Shown here: in pieces, positions 29,167 to 37,034 of the stretch | How the letters are laid out: every line of letters starts with the position of its first letter | How positions within the stretch are numbered: position 1 is the stretch's first letter | DNA from: CAWJAP01 sp963834365 | GTDB taxonomy: Bacteria; Acidobacteriota; Vicinamibacteria; Vicinamibacterales; Vicinamibacteraceae | Reading direction: 5' to 3' | Length of the DNA: 64,000 nucleotides | Assembly: GCA_963834365.1 (NCBI GenBank) | Contig: CAWIBS010000029.1 | Coordinates: 434,001-498,000 of the forward strand | Made by a program: the position numbers and the translations under genes | The notes under the pieces: model-generated | What the model saw: the letters and a program-made list of their open reading frames with translations, nothing else | The model's database searches: none | Told to the model about the DNA's origin: nothing

Positions 29167-29544
29167 ATGCGGCGTGCAAGACCAGGCCGCATGTCCGGCC
29201 CTCTGTTGGTGCGCACACGTGCGTTCGCGATTGCTGTGCTTCGTTTCGTCGGCACGTTGCCGCCCACGCAGATAGGCCGAATCGTCGGCGGACAGCTGGG
29301 TCGTGCTGGCAGTTCGGTTGCGGCGAACTACCGTCGAAGCCGGCTCGCGCAATCGCCACGGGATTTTCTGGCGAAACTGAAGGTCGTCGAAGAGGAGGCT
29401 GCCGAGTCCGAGTTCTGGCTGGATCTGTGCACCGAGCTGCAGCTCGGCACGCGCGTCGAAGCGACGCGTCTGCTGCGCGAAGCGGGCGAGATCACGGCGA
29501 TGGTGATCGCGTCGATCAAGACGGCTCGAGCAAAAATCCGATGA
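29167..29544 (+). CDS. Four-helix-bundle protein (23S rRNA intervening-sequence type)
   Basis: A 125-residue small helical protein with the intervening-sequence (TIGR02436-like) pattern. RTRAFAIAVLRFVGTLPPTQ is helix one, followed by IVGGQLGRAGSSVAANYRRS, where A-x-S-V-x-A-N is the family hallmark. FLAKLKVVEEEAAESEFWLD is helix three, and EATRLLREAGEITAMVIASI is helix four. The same superfamily includes the Avd accessory protein of diversity-generating retroelements. No reverse transcriptase is nearby. The ATG at 29167 has GGGAAGG seven bases upstream, inside the core hairpin. An ATG at 29191 also fits family length. The gene lies alone between inverted oligomer arrays (29085 and 29611). Molecular function is unknown. 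Confidence 0.85.
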   Translation: MRRARPGRMSGPLLVRTRAFAIAVLRFVGTLPPTQIGRIVGGQLGRAGSSVAANYRRSRLAQSPRDFLAKLKVVEEEAAESEFWLDLCTELQLGTRVEATRLLREAGEITAMVIASIKTARAKIR

Positions 29545-29610
29545 GTTTCTTTCACGTTCCGCCGCCGTTTCAGAGCAGTTCTTGCAACCCACTCTGAAAA
29601 CGGGAGGATC

Positions 29611-29727
29611 GGTAGTTGGTCGCTGGTTCGCTGGTAATTGGTCCGCTGGTAGTTGGATCGCCTGGTAGTTGGTCGCTGGTCGCTGGTCGCTGGTAGCTGG
29701 AGTTGGTCCCTGGTAGTTGGTCGCTGC
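29611..29727. repeat. Right GGTAGTTGGT array of the four-helix-bundle element
   Basis: Degenerate GGTAGTTGGTCGCTGGT units run for about 117 bases. They are the reverse complement of the ACCAACTACC words left of the gene. The array ends exactly at the stop codon of the minus-strand gene at 29728. Confidence 0.82.
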
Positions 29728-30170
29728 TCACGGTTTCCGCCGGTAGACAATCTTCTGCGCCATCTCGCCCGCGTCGGCGGACACCTGTCGATCCGCGGTG
29801 AGCGTGTTCTTGTCCGGCGCGAGCGTCCAGCGTTCCACGACCTTCACCGACATGCCCTGCAGGTTCGACGTGCGATTGATCACGAGCGTCGTTCCGTCCC
29901 ACGTCGCCGTGCCCGTCACCTCCTTGCCGTGCATGGACTGCCGTCGGTCGTGCACACGAGCTCGGTCGAAAACGCGCCGAAATCGGCGGCGACCTCCGAT
30001 CGAACCGTGAGCTTCGGCTCCCCATGGGTGAGCACCAGCCCCATGCGCGAGTAGGTCATCTGCCCGGTCTGGCTCGCGCCGAGATCCGCTTCCCACGTGC
30101 CCGAGAAGTCGGGTTTTGCGGCTCCCGCCTGCACGAGCACCAGCCCCAGCGCCACGACAAGCCCCTTCAT
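29728..30170 (-). CDS. Small secreted protein of unknown function (one frameshift)
   Basis: The ATG at 30170 has AGGAGG four bases upstream and starts a signal peptide (MKGLVVALGLVLVQAGAA). The mature protein reads KPDFSGTWEADLGASQTGQM, MGLVLTHGEPKLTV, then GTATWDGTTLVINRTSNLQG, VERWTLAPDKNTLTADRQVS and KIVYRRKP. The PDFSGTW start and alternating strands resemble the many small lipocalin-like or DUF-type exported proteins of Acidobacteria. The frame breaks near 29940, where one base seems lost in DGSQSMHGKEVTG. The corrected length is about 147 residues. No family is assigned. Confidence 0.65.
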
Positions 30171-30225
30171 CACGCCTCCTCGTCACTTCGTACCTTCGAC
30201 GTTCGTACTTCGACAAGCTTTGTAG

Positions 30226-33084
30226 TTACTCCCCTGACGTTGGTGCTTGTCCGCTGGCGCCGTCCGTCGCCGCCGGCCCGTTGTAGATGCCGTTGAAGAG
30301 GAACTTGAACGTGCCGTGCGGCTGGGCGCGGAAGCGTGATCTCGGGTCCGAACAGGAACAGCCGGCCCTTGCCGACGCGCGCTTCGGCGATGGCGACCGC
30401 GCCATTCAGATAGTGCTGGCCCCAGGCCCAGCCGCTGCGCAGCGGCTGGCGCGTCGTCGAACCAGGCGACGGCCTTGACGCCCTTCATCGCCGCGTCGGG
30501 ATGCAGCTTGAACACCGGGCTGTTGTCGAAGAACACGTCGACGCGTCGTCGAGGCCCCACGCCAGCGGGTGCTGCGGGTTGACCGCGACTTGCAGCACCG
30601 AGCCCGGCACGTAGTACCGGTCCTGCGGGAGCGGCCGCTCGCCCGTGGACGTCCGCTCGACCAGCGCGCTCGAGATCGGCAGCTTGAGGTGGTAGGCGAG
30701 ATTGGTCGAGCTGCCGATGGTGATGACCGTGCCGCCCTGCTCGAGGAACGCCTTGAGCTGCGGGATCGTCTTGTCGACGCGTCACGCTGCCCAGCCATCC
30801 GCGGAACGCGGCTCGGGAATGCGTTGCGGATCGATCTCCGGCTGCTGCGAAGCTCGCCGTCGACCCCGCCCGGCGACCCGGACGCGGGAATGCGCGCCGT
30901 CGACGAAGACGAGCACGTCGAACTTCGCGTTCAGGTTGCCGGCGTCGAGCGTGCTGCGGATAGACCACCTCGAACGGGAACTCGGTACTGCTCGAACAGC
31001 CAGCGCGTCCAGCCCGACGGCATCGAGCCGCCGTAGCGATCCCACAGCCCGATGCGGACGGGCCGGAGCTTCACCATCTCGCCCGCGGGACGGCTGGCAA
31101 CGCCGTCACGCGAACTCCGCCGAGATCCCGCGCCGCGCCTTCGCCACGAGCTCCGCGTTCTGCGGCCGCGCCGGCACGAACAGGGTGCCCGGCCCCTCCA
31201 GGCCGGCCCCGCCCTTCGGCAGCCGGTAGACCTCGTCGCCGTTCTTCAGCAGACGGTTGACGAGGATGAAGCTGTCGTTCTGTGCGGCTGAGAGCAGGTA
31301 GCCGGCCGGCTGCGCCGGGCCGGTGACATCTCCGCCGGCGGCGCGATCGAGTCCGGTCACCTTCTCGAACGGCCCGTCGAAGCCGTCGAGGATGCGGTCG
31401 AAGTTCACGCCCATCTGGTAGGCGAGCGTCCAGCCCGGCGCTGTCGTACGGCGGAATCGGCGGCCCGCCCGGATAGGCGAAGTCGTTGGGATGATCCTGC
31501 GGCTCGAACATGTCGAGCACGTGCGGCGCGGAACGCCTGCGCGGTCTTCACCACGATCGAGCCGGCCGGATACTTCCTGCCCGCGACTTCGAAGGCCGCG
31601 GTCGCGCGATGGACGGTGACGCCGGTCTTGATCAGCGTGTTGGCGAACTTGACCGCGGTCGGGAAGTCGCGCTGATCGGCGGTCAGGATGTAGCCGCGCG
31701 GGTCGCGCAGTCTTCGGGTCGCGCAGCAGGTCGTAGAACTTCGACGGCGCGGGCGAGGTGAACCCGCCGACGCTCATCGTGCCGACCGCTGGGCGTCGGC
31801 GCGGACGATCGCCCCGCTCGCGCGCGATCGCGTCCTGCACGCTTCTGCACCCGCTTCGGGTACATCGTCCACGTGTCGCGTGCTGCCCTTCTCGATCGCG
31901 CGCTTGCCCATCAGGTAGATGTTGAACAGGAACTGCTCGCGATGCCGCGACGCGACGTCGAGCACCGCGCGGTTCGCGGTCAGCGAGTACTCGATCGACT
32001 GCCGGAAGTGCCACGTCTGCGGCGTGATCGGGAAGGGCAGATCGCCGCTCGGCAGCGTTCGCGCGCCGGCACGAAGGGGATCTCCATCGGCGTCGGGCTG
32101 CCGATGGTCTCGGTGAGCAGCCCGATCATGTTGTGGAAGTAGACCGTCGTCCGCAGGCCGCCGTTCCACCACGTCGAGTAGTTCGCGCCGCGCCGCATCG
32201 TCGCGCCCGGCTTGCCTTCGGCGGCGAAGCGGTTGTGCATCGACGCGCCCACCAGGTCGATGCCGAGCGGGATCAGCGGATCGAACGACGTAGTTGAACG
32301 GATCGCGGAACGGCGGCGCGAAGAGCACCGTGCCGGTCGGGCCCGTCTGGTGGTGGTTGTACATGATCTGCGGGAACCACTCGTGGTACAGCACGCGGTT
32401 CATGTTGGTGGTTTCCGCCTGCGTCGACATGTACAAGTCGCGGTTGTTGTCGTGGCCGACGTACTTCTGGTACAGCCGCGGCATCGCCCGACAGCGTCCG
32501 CTTCTTCAGGTCGGGCTCGCGCATGTACCAGTCCGCGACCAGGTCGTGGCCGTCCGGATTGGCGTGGACGAAGAGGATGATCACGTCGCGCAGGAAGCGC
32601 TGCGTCTCCTCGTCGGTGCGGCTCACCATCTGGTAGAGCGTCTCCATCAGCTGCTGCGCGCCGAGGACCTCGGTCGCGTGCAGCCCGCCGTCGATCCAGA
32701 CGACCGCCTTGCCTTCGGCGGCGAGCGCCTGCGCCTGGTCGTCGGTCAGGCCCTCGGCCGAGCGCGAGCCGCCGGGCGATCTCCTTGTAGCGCGCCAGCT
32801 TCTTGTGGTTCTCCGGCGAGGTGACGATCGCCATCAGCTGCGGGCGGCCCTCGGCGGTCTTGCCGATCTCGGTCGAGCGTCATCCGGTCCGACTCGGCGT
32901 CGAGCTTCTTCCAGTACTCGGTGAGCTGCGTGTAGTTGGCGAGCTGATAGTCGTCGCCGAGGTTGAAGCCGAACTGCTCCTTGGGCGTCGTGATCCGCTC
33001 GCTGCGTGCGTTCAGCGCGACGACGGTGAGCGCAAGCGCGGTGACGAGGCTGCTCAGACTGGCGAAGGAAAGCCTGCGGCGCAT
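30226..33084 (-). CDS. Exported M14-family zinc carboxypeptidase, long form (frame broken by many indels)
   Basis: The ATG at 33084 starts a signal peptide (MRRRLSFASLSSLVTALAL). YQLANYTQLTEYWKKLDAES precedes the M14 catalytic domain. Zinc ligands appear as GGLHATEV (HxxE, about 32669-32680), with DVIILFVHANPDGHDLVADW and YNHHQTGPTGTV in order. The region from 31070 down reads WDRYGGSMPSGWTRWLFEQY, then NLNAKFDVLVFVDGA and VDVFFDNSPVFKLHPDAAMK, ending PTSGE and a stop at 30226. This GATase-like C-terminal extension belongs to large acidobacterial M14 proteins of about 950 residues. Indels near 32874, 32765, 32487, 32287 and 32069, and more below 31900, split the frame. A periplasmic peptidase is likely. 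Confidence 0.78.
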
Positions 33085-33121
33085 TGAGCCCCAATGATAC
33101 GGCAGGCTCAGGGCTTACGGG

Positions 33122-33152
33122 ATCGAGTCCGGCTGAAGCCGGACACTACGTC
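33122..33152. repeat. REP-like palindrome with CACTACGTC flank
   Basis: TCCGGCTGAAGCCGGA (about 33127-33142) is followed by CACTACGTC. The same unit recurs in either orientation at 36.2, 39.3 and 49.1 kb. It lies between the M14 gene and the anti-sigma gene. Confidence 0.75.
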
Positions 33153-33173
33153 CACACAAGGGAGCCGCGAGGC

Positions 33174-33662
33174 TCAATCCAGCAGTTTGTGCAGCGCCGC
33201 GACGCTGGCGGCGGCGACGAGCAGGACGCCGGCGGCGATGACGAGCGAGTACGAGGCGAGGAGACCGGTCGCGGCGGCGGGGGCGACCACCGTGCCGATG
33301 TCGCTGCCGGCCAGGGCGCGGACGAGCGCGATCAGCAGCACCAGCGCGGACACGACCCCAACGCCGGCTTCCACCCGCTGCATCATGTCCAGCGGCGCGA
33401 CCGCACGGGCTTCAGCTTCCCATCGTCGGGCGAGCTGTGCTTTCCACCAGAGCTGCCCGGCGTTCGGGAGGCGCCGACGATCCGCCAGCCGGTCGGTGTT
33501 TGCGGCGAGCCCCGCCATCCACGCGACGGTGGCGTGCACGTCCCGGCAGGTCGGGCAGACGGCCAGGTGGGCGGCGAGATCGGGCGCCGGGCGCTCGCTT
33601 CGCGCCGCCTCGACGATCGCCGGCTCGTGCGGGCACGGTGGCGTGGCGAACGGATTGGTCAT
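33174..33662 (-). CDS. Anti-sigma factor with zinc-finger (zf-HC2-like) domain
   Basis: A 162-residue membrane protein. The cytoplasmic N-terminus has AAHLAVCPTCRDVHA with His32, Cys36 and Cys39 (H-x3-C-x2-C), the zinc-binding anti-sigma motif. Two membrane segments follow (GVVSALVLLIALVRALAG and SLVIAAGVLLVAAASVAAL) with a short loop between. Its ATG overlaps the sigma factor stop codon (ATGA), so the two are translationally coupled. It should hold the ECF sigma factor inactive at the membrane until a signal arrives. The periplasmic portion is very short, so the sensor may be another protein, perhaps the membrane protein encoded first in the operon. Confidence 0.85.
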   Translation of the reverse strand: MTNPFATPPCPHEPAIVEAARSERPAPDLAAHLAVCPTCRDVHATVAWMAGLAANTDRLADRRRLPNAGQLWWKAQLARRWEAEARAVAPLDMMQRVEAGVGVVSALVLLIALVRALAGSDIGTVVAPAAATGLLASYSLVIAAGVLLVAAASVAALHKLLD

Positions 33663-34222
33663 GATCGACCCCCTCCCGAACCGGCCCGCGAGAGCAGCCC
33701 GGCCAGCCGCCGGCGCGCGCGGTGGAGCAGCACCCGTACGCTGGCGGACTTCACGCTGAGCGCCGCCGCGATCGCGTCGTGCGGCGCGCCTTCGACATAG
33801 GCCATCCACAACAGTGCGCGCTCGCGCGGCTCCAGCGTGGCAAACGTGCGTGCCGTGTCGAGGTCGGGCTCCACCGGCGCTGCGGCCGCCGGCTGATCGC
33901 GCTCGAGCACGTCCTGCGCCGAGGCCTGCCGCCGTCCGCGGCGGAACGCGTCCACGGCGAGGTTGCTGGCGATGCGGAACACGTAGGCACGCTGCGCATC
34001 CTCGTCGAGCGGCCCGATTGGCGCCTTCAGCGCCCGCACGAACGCGTCCTGCATCAGGTCCTCGGCCTGGGCGGCGTTGCCCAGGACGCGATAGAGATAG
34101 CTCCACAGCGGACGGGCCAGCTGCGCGTAGAGGCGCTCGAAGCCCGCCTCGTCGAGGAGCACCGCGTCGGCTGGGACCGCCAGCACCCCGGTGTCCGCCT
34201 GGATGGCTGCCATTGCGTCCAC
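33659..34222 (-). CDS. ECF-type RNA polymerase sigma factor
   Basis: A 187-residue sigma factor with only regions 2 and 4. Region 2 reads LARPLWSYLYRVLGNAAQAE, DLMQDAFVRAL and YVFRIASNLAVDAFRRGRR. Region 4 reads LEPRERALLWMAYVEGAPHD and SVKSASVRVLLHRARRRLAG, the helix-turn-helix for the -35 box. A GTG at 34222 or an ATG at 34213 could start it. The gene overlaps the anti-sigma gene by ATGA and follows a membrane protein gene by 30 bases, making a three-gene operon. It is likely autoregulated; no matching ECF promoter was recognised. Confidence 0.9.
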   Translation of the reverse strand: MDAMAAIQADTGVLAVPADAVLLDEAGFERLYAQLARPLWSYLYRVLGNAAQAEDLMQDAFVRALKAPIGPLDEDAQRAYVFRIASNLAVDAFRRGRRQASAQDVLERDQPAAAAPVEPDLDTARTFATLEPRERALLWMAYVEGAPHDAIAAALSVKSASVRVLLHRARRRLAGLLSRAGSGGGRS

Positions 34223-34252
34223 GTCACATTCGCCAGGGCGCTCGAGCCGACG

Positions 34253-34717
34253 TCACAGCCGTTCCACCGCCGGTCGCGACGCGTTGAACAGCCCGAGCCT
34301 CCGAGACAGCACGTAGGACGCCGTCGCCGACAGCAGGAAGCCGAAACCGGCGGTCATGAACAGCATGCCGACGACCATGAACCCGCCGTCTGTCTCCCAC
34401 TGCGCGAAGCTGTTGGCGCCGAACAGCCCCGCCCCGAGGCAGAGCAGCACGAGCCCGGTCTGGACGGCTCGCAGAATCCGGTTGGCCGGGTGGTCTTTCT
34501 CCACCGTCAAGGTTTCGAGGAACTGCTGGCCTCCCTCCGACTGCAGGAAGTCTCCGAGCTCCTTCGCCGAGCCCATCCGGTCCATGAGCTTGCCATGGAA
34601 GTCGGTGAAGACGTTGAGGCGCTGCCGGCGCCGATACCCGTCGACGATGACGTGGACGACCCACCCAACCATCGTAAAGGCCCCGAGGCCCAGCAAGATT
34701 GGAATCAGCTCCTTCAT
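34253..34717 (-). CDS. Small membrane protein of unknown function, first in the sigma operon
   Basis: A 154-residue protein with three predicted membrane segments: KELIPILLGLGAFTMVGWVV at the N-terminus, GLVLLCLGAGLFGANSFA near residue 95, and GGFMVVGMLFMTAGFGFLLS near residue 118. A charged cytoplasmic loop (GYRRRQRLNVFTDFHGKLMD, MGSAKELGDFLQSEGGQQFL) lies between the first two. The ATG at 34717 has AAGGAG about ten bases upstream; the longer open frame lacks one. It is 30 bases ahead of the ECF sigma factor on the same strand. It may take part in signal input to that sigma system. No named family is recognised with confidence. Confidence 0.72.
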   Translation of the reverse strand: MKELIPILLGLGAFTMVGWVVHVIVDGYRRRQRLNVFTDFHGKLMDRMGSAKELGDFLQSEGGQQFLETLTVEKDHPANRILRAVQTGLVLLCLGAGLFGANSFAQWETDGGFMVVGMLFMTAGFGFLLSATASYVLSRRLGLFNASRPAVERL

Positions 34718-34838
34718 ACCCGTTTCGCTCCTTGTTGACGGCCTCGGCGCCGATCCGCACTGCGTGGACCATTCGCCGGCCTGCCCCGACAACGATCGAC
34801 GGGCCCAATGAGTTAACAGGAGCTGCGGCGCGTCATAA

Positions 34839-34873
34839 ATGCCTTGACAGGCATATTCTCACTTAGGCATAGT
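34839..34873 (+). promoter_or_regulatory. arsR-type promoter with palindromic operator
   Basis: TTGACA (34844-34849) and CATAGT (34868-34873) are 18 bases apart and form a fair sigma70 promoter. The -35 box lies inside the perfect inverted repeat ATGCCT (34839-34844) and AGGCAT (34849-34854). A third AGGCAT lies at 34865-34870, overlapping the -10. The arrangement suits repression by the ArsR protein encoded seven bases further on. Confidence 0.7.
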
Positions 34874-34880
34874 TCAAAAC

Positions 34881-35222
34881 GTGACTGAGACCTTCGCGGC
34901 GCTCGGCGAGCCCAACCGCTTCCGCATCGTCGAGCTCTTGCGCGCGGGCCCTCGCCCCGTCAACGACATCGGCGACCGGCTGCAGCTGAACCAGCCGCAG
35001 GTCTCGAAACATCTCCGGGTTCTGAAGGAAGCCGGGCTCGTGGACGTGCAGCCGCGGGCGCAACAGCGCCTCTACGAGCTGCGTCCGCAGCCGCTCCGTC
35101 AACTGCACGACTGGCTCGAGCGCTATCGTCAGATGTGGGAGGCGCGCCTGGGTCAGCTGGACGAGATCGTCGAGGAGCTGAACAGAAAGGAGAGGTCCGA
35201 TGGTCGCAAGAGAAAAAAGTGA
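34881..35222 (+). CDS. ArsR-family transcriptional regulator
   Basis: A 113-residue winged-helix repressor. FAALGEPNRFRIVELLRAGP opens the fold. LQLNQPQVSKHLRVLKEAGL is the recognition helix region, and VDVQPRAQQRLYELRP the wing. There are no metal-binding cysteines, so this is the subgroup that pairs with an AHSA1/SRPBCC partner rather than a metal sensor. It starts at a GTG only eight bases after the putative -10, giving an almost leaderless transcript. It overlaps the next gene by 23 bases. The palindrome ATGCCT-TGAC-AGGCAT across its own promoter suggests autorepression. Confidence 0.9.
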   Translation: MTETFAALGEPNRFRIVELLRAGPRPVNDIGDRLQLNQPQVSKHLRVLKEAGLVDVQPRAQQRLYELRPQPLRQLHDWLERYRQMWEARLGQLDEIVEELNRKERSDGRKRKK

Positions 35223-35727
35223 GGCCCGGCCGGTGAATCGCACGACGCTGGAGCGCGCCTCCGATCGCGAGATCGTCACCACCCGACTCTTCAACGGGCC
35301 ACCGCGCATCGTGTTCGACGCCTGGACCAGGCCGGAGCTCGTCAGCCGCTGGTGGGCCCCGGCCACACTCGGGGTGTCGATCGTCAGCTGTGACGCGGAC
35401 GTCCGCGTCGGCGGCCGCTATCGCTACGTGCTCAAGCCCGACAAGAGCGACGCGTTTGCCTTCTCGGGCAAGTACATCGAAGTCACCCCGCACTCGCGCC
35501 TCGTGTACACCACGATTTTCGAGCCCCCGGGCGCCCCGCCGCCCGGCGACGAGGGCGCTGCCATCGTCACCGTCAGCTTCGACGAACAGGACGGCAGGAC
35601 GCTCCTCGTCGCGCGCGAGCTGTATCCGTCGAAGGACGTGCTCGACGCCGTTCTGGCGACCGGCATGGAGCGCGGCATGCGGATCGCGATGGATCAGCTC
35701 GACGAGCTGGTCGAGTCACTGTCATGA
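35200..35727 (+). CDS. SRPBCC (AHSA1-like) domain protein
   Basis: A 175-residue START/Bet v1-like protein. VTTRLFNGPPRIVFDAWTRP, LVSRWWAPATLGVSIVSCDA, DVRVGGRYRYVL and GKYIEVTPHSRLVYT are the regular AHSA1 family strands. The closing DAVLATGMERGMRIAMDQLD is the long C-terminal helix lining the hydrophobic cavity. It starts with an ATG at 35200 behind AAAGGAGAGG and overlaps the arsR stop, so it is translationally coupled to its regulator. ArsR-AHSA1 pairs are common and are thought to bind small hydrophobic ligands. The ligand is unknown. Confidence 0.9.
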   Translation: MVAREKSEARPVNRTTLERASDREIVTTRLFNGPPRIVFDAWTRPELVSRWWAPATLGVSIVSCDADVRVGGRYRYVLKPDKSDAFAFSGKYIEVTPHSRLVYTTIFEPPGAPPPGDEGAAIVTVSFDEQDGRTLLVARELYPSKDVLDAVLATGMERGMRIAMDQLDELVESLS

Positions 35728-35761
35728 GTGCGCGCTGCGCGGACGGCACGAAAGGCAGGCA

Positions 35762-36166
35762 ATGATGCGCAGCCACCCTCCTGCCAGCAACATCGACGAG
35801 TACATCGCGAACTTCCCGCCGGCGGTGCAGGACGTCCTCAATCGCGTGCGGAACGCCATCCGCAAGGCCGTTCCGCGCGGCGTCGAATCGATCTCGTACG
35901 GCATCCCCACCTACAAGCTCGATGGCCGGGCCGTGATCTACTTCGCCGGGTGGAAGGAGCACTTCTCGCTGTATCCCGCCAATGTCCGGCTCGTGGCGGC
36001 GTTCAAAGACGATCTCGTCCCCTACGAGGTCAACAACAAGGGCACGATTCGGTTTCCGCTCTCCGGGCGCGTCCCCGTGAGGCTGATCGCGGGCATCGCG
36101 CGGTTTCGCGCGAAAGAGGCCGCCGAAGCCGGAAGCCGCCGGTCGAGCGTCAGGAAGAAGCGATAG
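35762..36166 (+). CDS. DUF1801 / iron-chaperone-like (YdhG-type) protein
   Basis: A 134-residue protein of the DUF1801 family: NIDEYIANFPPAVQDVLNRV, AIRKAVPRGVESISYGIPTY, GRAVIYFAGWKEHFSLYP and NNKGTIRFPLSGRVP. The aromatic GIPTYK and FAGWK segments are hallmarks. Some relatives have been described as frataxin-like iron chaperones, but most are uncharacterised. The ATG at 35762 lies 34 bases after the AHSA1 stop, so it is probably the third gene of the ArsR operon. Lysine- and arginine-rich ends (SSVRKKR) close the protein. Confidence 0.85.
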   Translation: MMRSHPPASNIDEYIANFPPAVQDVLNRVRNAIRKAVPRGVESISYGIPTYKLDGRAVIYFAGWKEHFSLYPANVRLVAAFKDDLVPYEVNNKGTIRFPLSGRVPVRLIAGIARFRAKEAAEAGSRRSSVRKKR

Positions 36167-36184
36167 GCACGCGCTCGAGCCTCG

Positions 36185-36320
36185 TGAGACTGGTCCGGCT
36201 GAAGCCGGACACTACGACTGACACCCGCGTCCGGTCGAAACAGGCCTGGGTCCGGCTGAAGCTCACACTACGCAAGCGTCAGGACGTTCAAGGCGTAGTG
36301 TCCGGCTTCAGCCGGACCGC
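36185..36320. repeat. REP-like doublet (TCCGGCTGAAGCCGGAC ... TCCGGCTTCAGCCGGAC)
   Basis: A palindrome plus CACTACG at about 36190-36213 faces its inverted copy, CGTAGTG plus palindrome, at about 36295-36320. A third, decayed copy (TCCGGCTGAAGCTCACACTACG) lies near 36252. The pair could fold into a long hairpin. It fills most of the 249-base gap before sodC, where nothing else is seen. Confidence 0.78.
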
Positions 36321-36415
36321 GTTTGCGTCGGGCGCGTCGCGCCTTGCTAAGATGGCCTGTCGGCCCTTGGGGCGCCTCGAGCGTCCAGGGACGTGATCTG
36401 AACCCGGAGCACACG

Positions 36416-36976
36416 ATGATGACCCTCAAGATGACGCGATGCGGTTGGGCGTGGGGCACGCTGACGGCGATGACGGTTGGAATCACGGTTGCGGCTCAGC
36501 AGCCACCGGCGGCAACTCCAGCGGCGGCCGGCGGCAAGATGGCGGTCGCCAAGCTCGCGCCAACTGCCAAGAACACGGCCCGCGGCGAAGTGACGTTCAC
36601 GCAGCAGGCCGACGGCGTTCGCGTCGTGGGCTCGTTCAGCGGGCTGGTCATGGGCGAGCACGCCTTCCACGTGCACGAGAAGGGCGACTGCTCGGCTCCC
36701 GACGGCGCGTCGGCGGGCCCGCACTTCAACCCGGGATCGAAGCCGCACGGCGCCCGCGACGCCGCGGATCGCCACGTCGGCGATCTGGGGAACTTCAAGG
36801 CCGACCCCTACGGCCTCGGGCGGATCGATTTCGTGGACACCCAGCTCTCGCTCGACGGTCCGAACTCGATCCTGAAGCGCGCGGTCATCATCCACGAGAA
36901 GGCCGACGACTTTAAGACCCAGCCCACCGGCGACGCCGGCGGCCGTCAGGCGTGTGGGGTCATCGAAGCCAAATGA
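36416..36976 (+). CDS. sodC: Superoxide dismutase [Cu-Zn], exported
   Basis: SodC dismutes periplasmic superoxide. After a signal peptide (RCGWAWGTLTAMTVGITVAA) and a Pro/Ala linker comes GLVMGEHAFHVHEKGDC, with copper ligands His85 and His87. DGASAGPHFNPGSKPHG and DRHVGDLGNF supply the bridging and zinc ligands. ILKRAVIIHEKADDFKTQP holds the last copper His. GDAGGRQACGVIE closes the family signature with the disulphide partner of Cys92. At 186 residues, length is normal. The ATG at 36416 has GGAG nine bases upstream. It opens a block of copper and haem proteins that reaches to 45.7 kb. Confidence 0.95.
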   Translation: MMTLKMTRCGWAWGTLTAMTVGITVAAQQPPAATPAAAGGKMAVAKLAPTAKNTARGEVTFTQQADGVRVVGSFSGLVMGEHAFHVHEKGDCSAPDGASAGPHFNPGSKPHGARDAADRHVGDLGNFKADPYGLGRIDFVDTQLSLDGPNSILKRAVIIHEKADDFKTQPTGDAGGRQACGVIEAK

Positions 36977-36988
36977 ACGGGGGTAAAG

Positions 36989-37034
36989 ACGGGGACGGGA
37001 GCCTTTCATGATCCCCAGAGGCTCCCGTCCCCGT
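36989..37034. promoter_or_regulatory. 15-bp perfect hairpin enclosing the start codon of the CusF-SCO gene
   Basis: ACGGGGACGGGAGCC (36989-37003) pairs perfectly with GGCTCCCGTCCCCGT (37020-37034). The 16-base loop contains the ATG at 37008. The stem would hide the start codon region in the transcript, and its right arm encodes the first residues of the signal peptide. It may be a regulatory hairpin or another palindromic repeat used as coding sequence. Confidence 0.6.

Noticed and set aside
29167..29544. Diversity-generating retroelement because the protein resembles Avd
   Set aside because: No reverse transcriptase, template repeat or variable repeat target was found nearby.
29085..29727. 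CRISPR-like array because of repeated short words
   Set aside because: Units are 7-12 bases, degenerate and contiguous, with no spacers of regular length and no cas genes.
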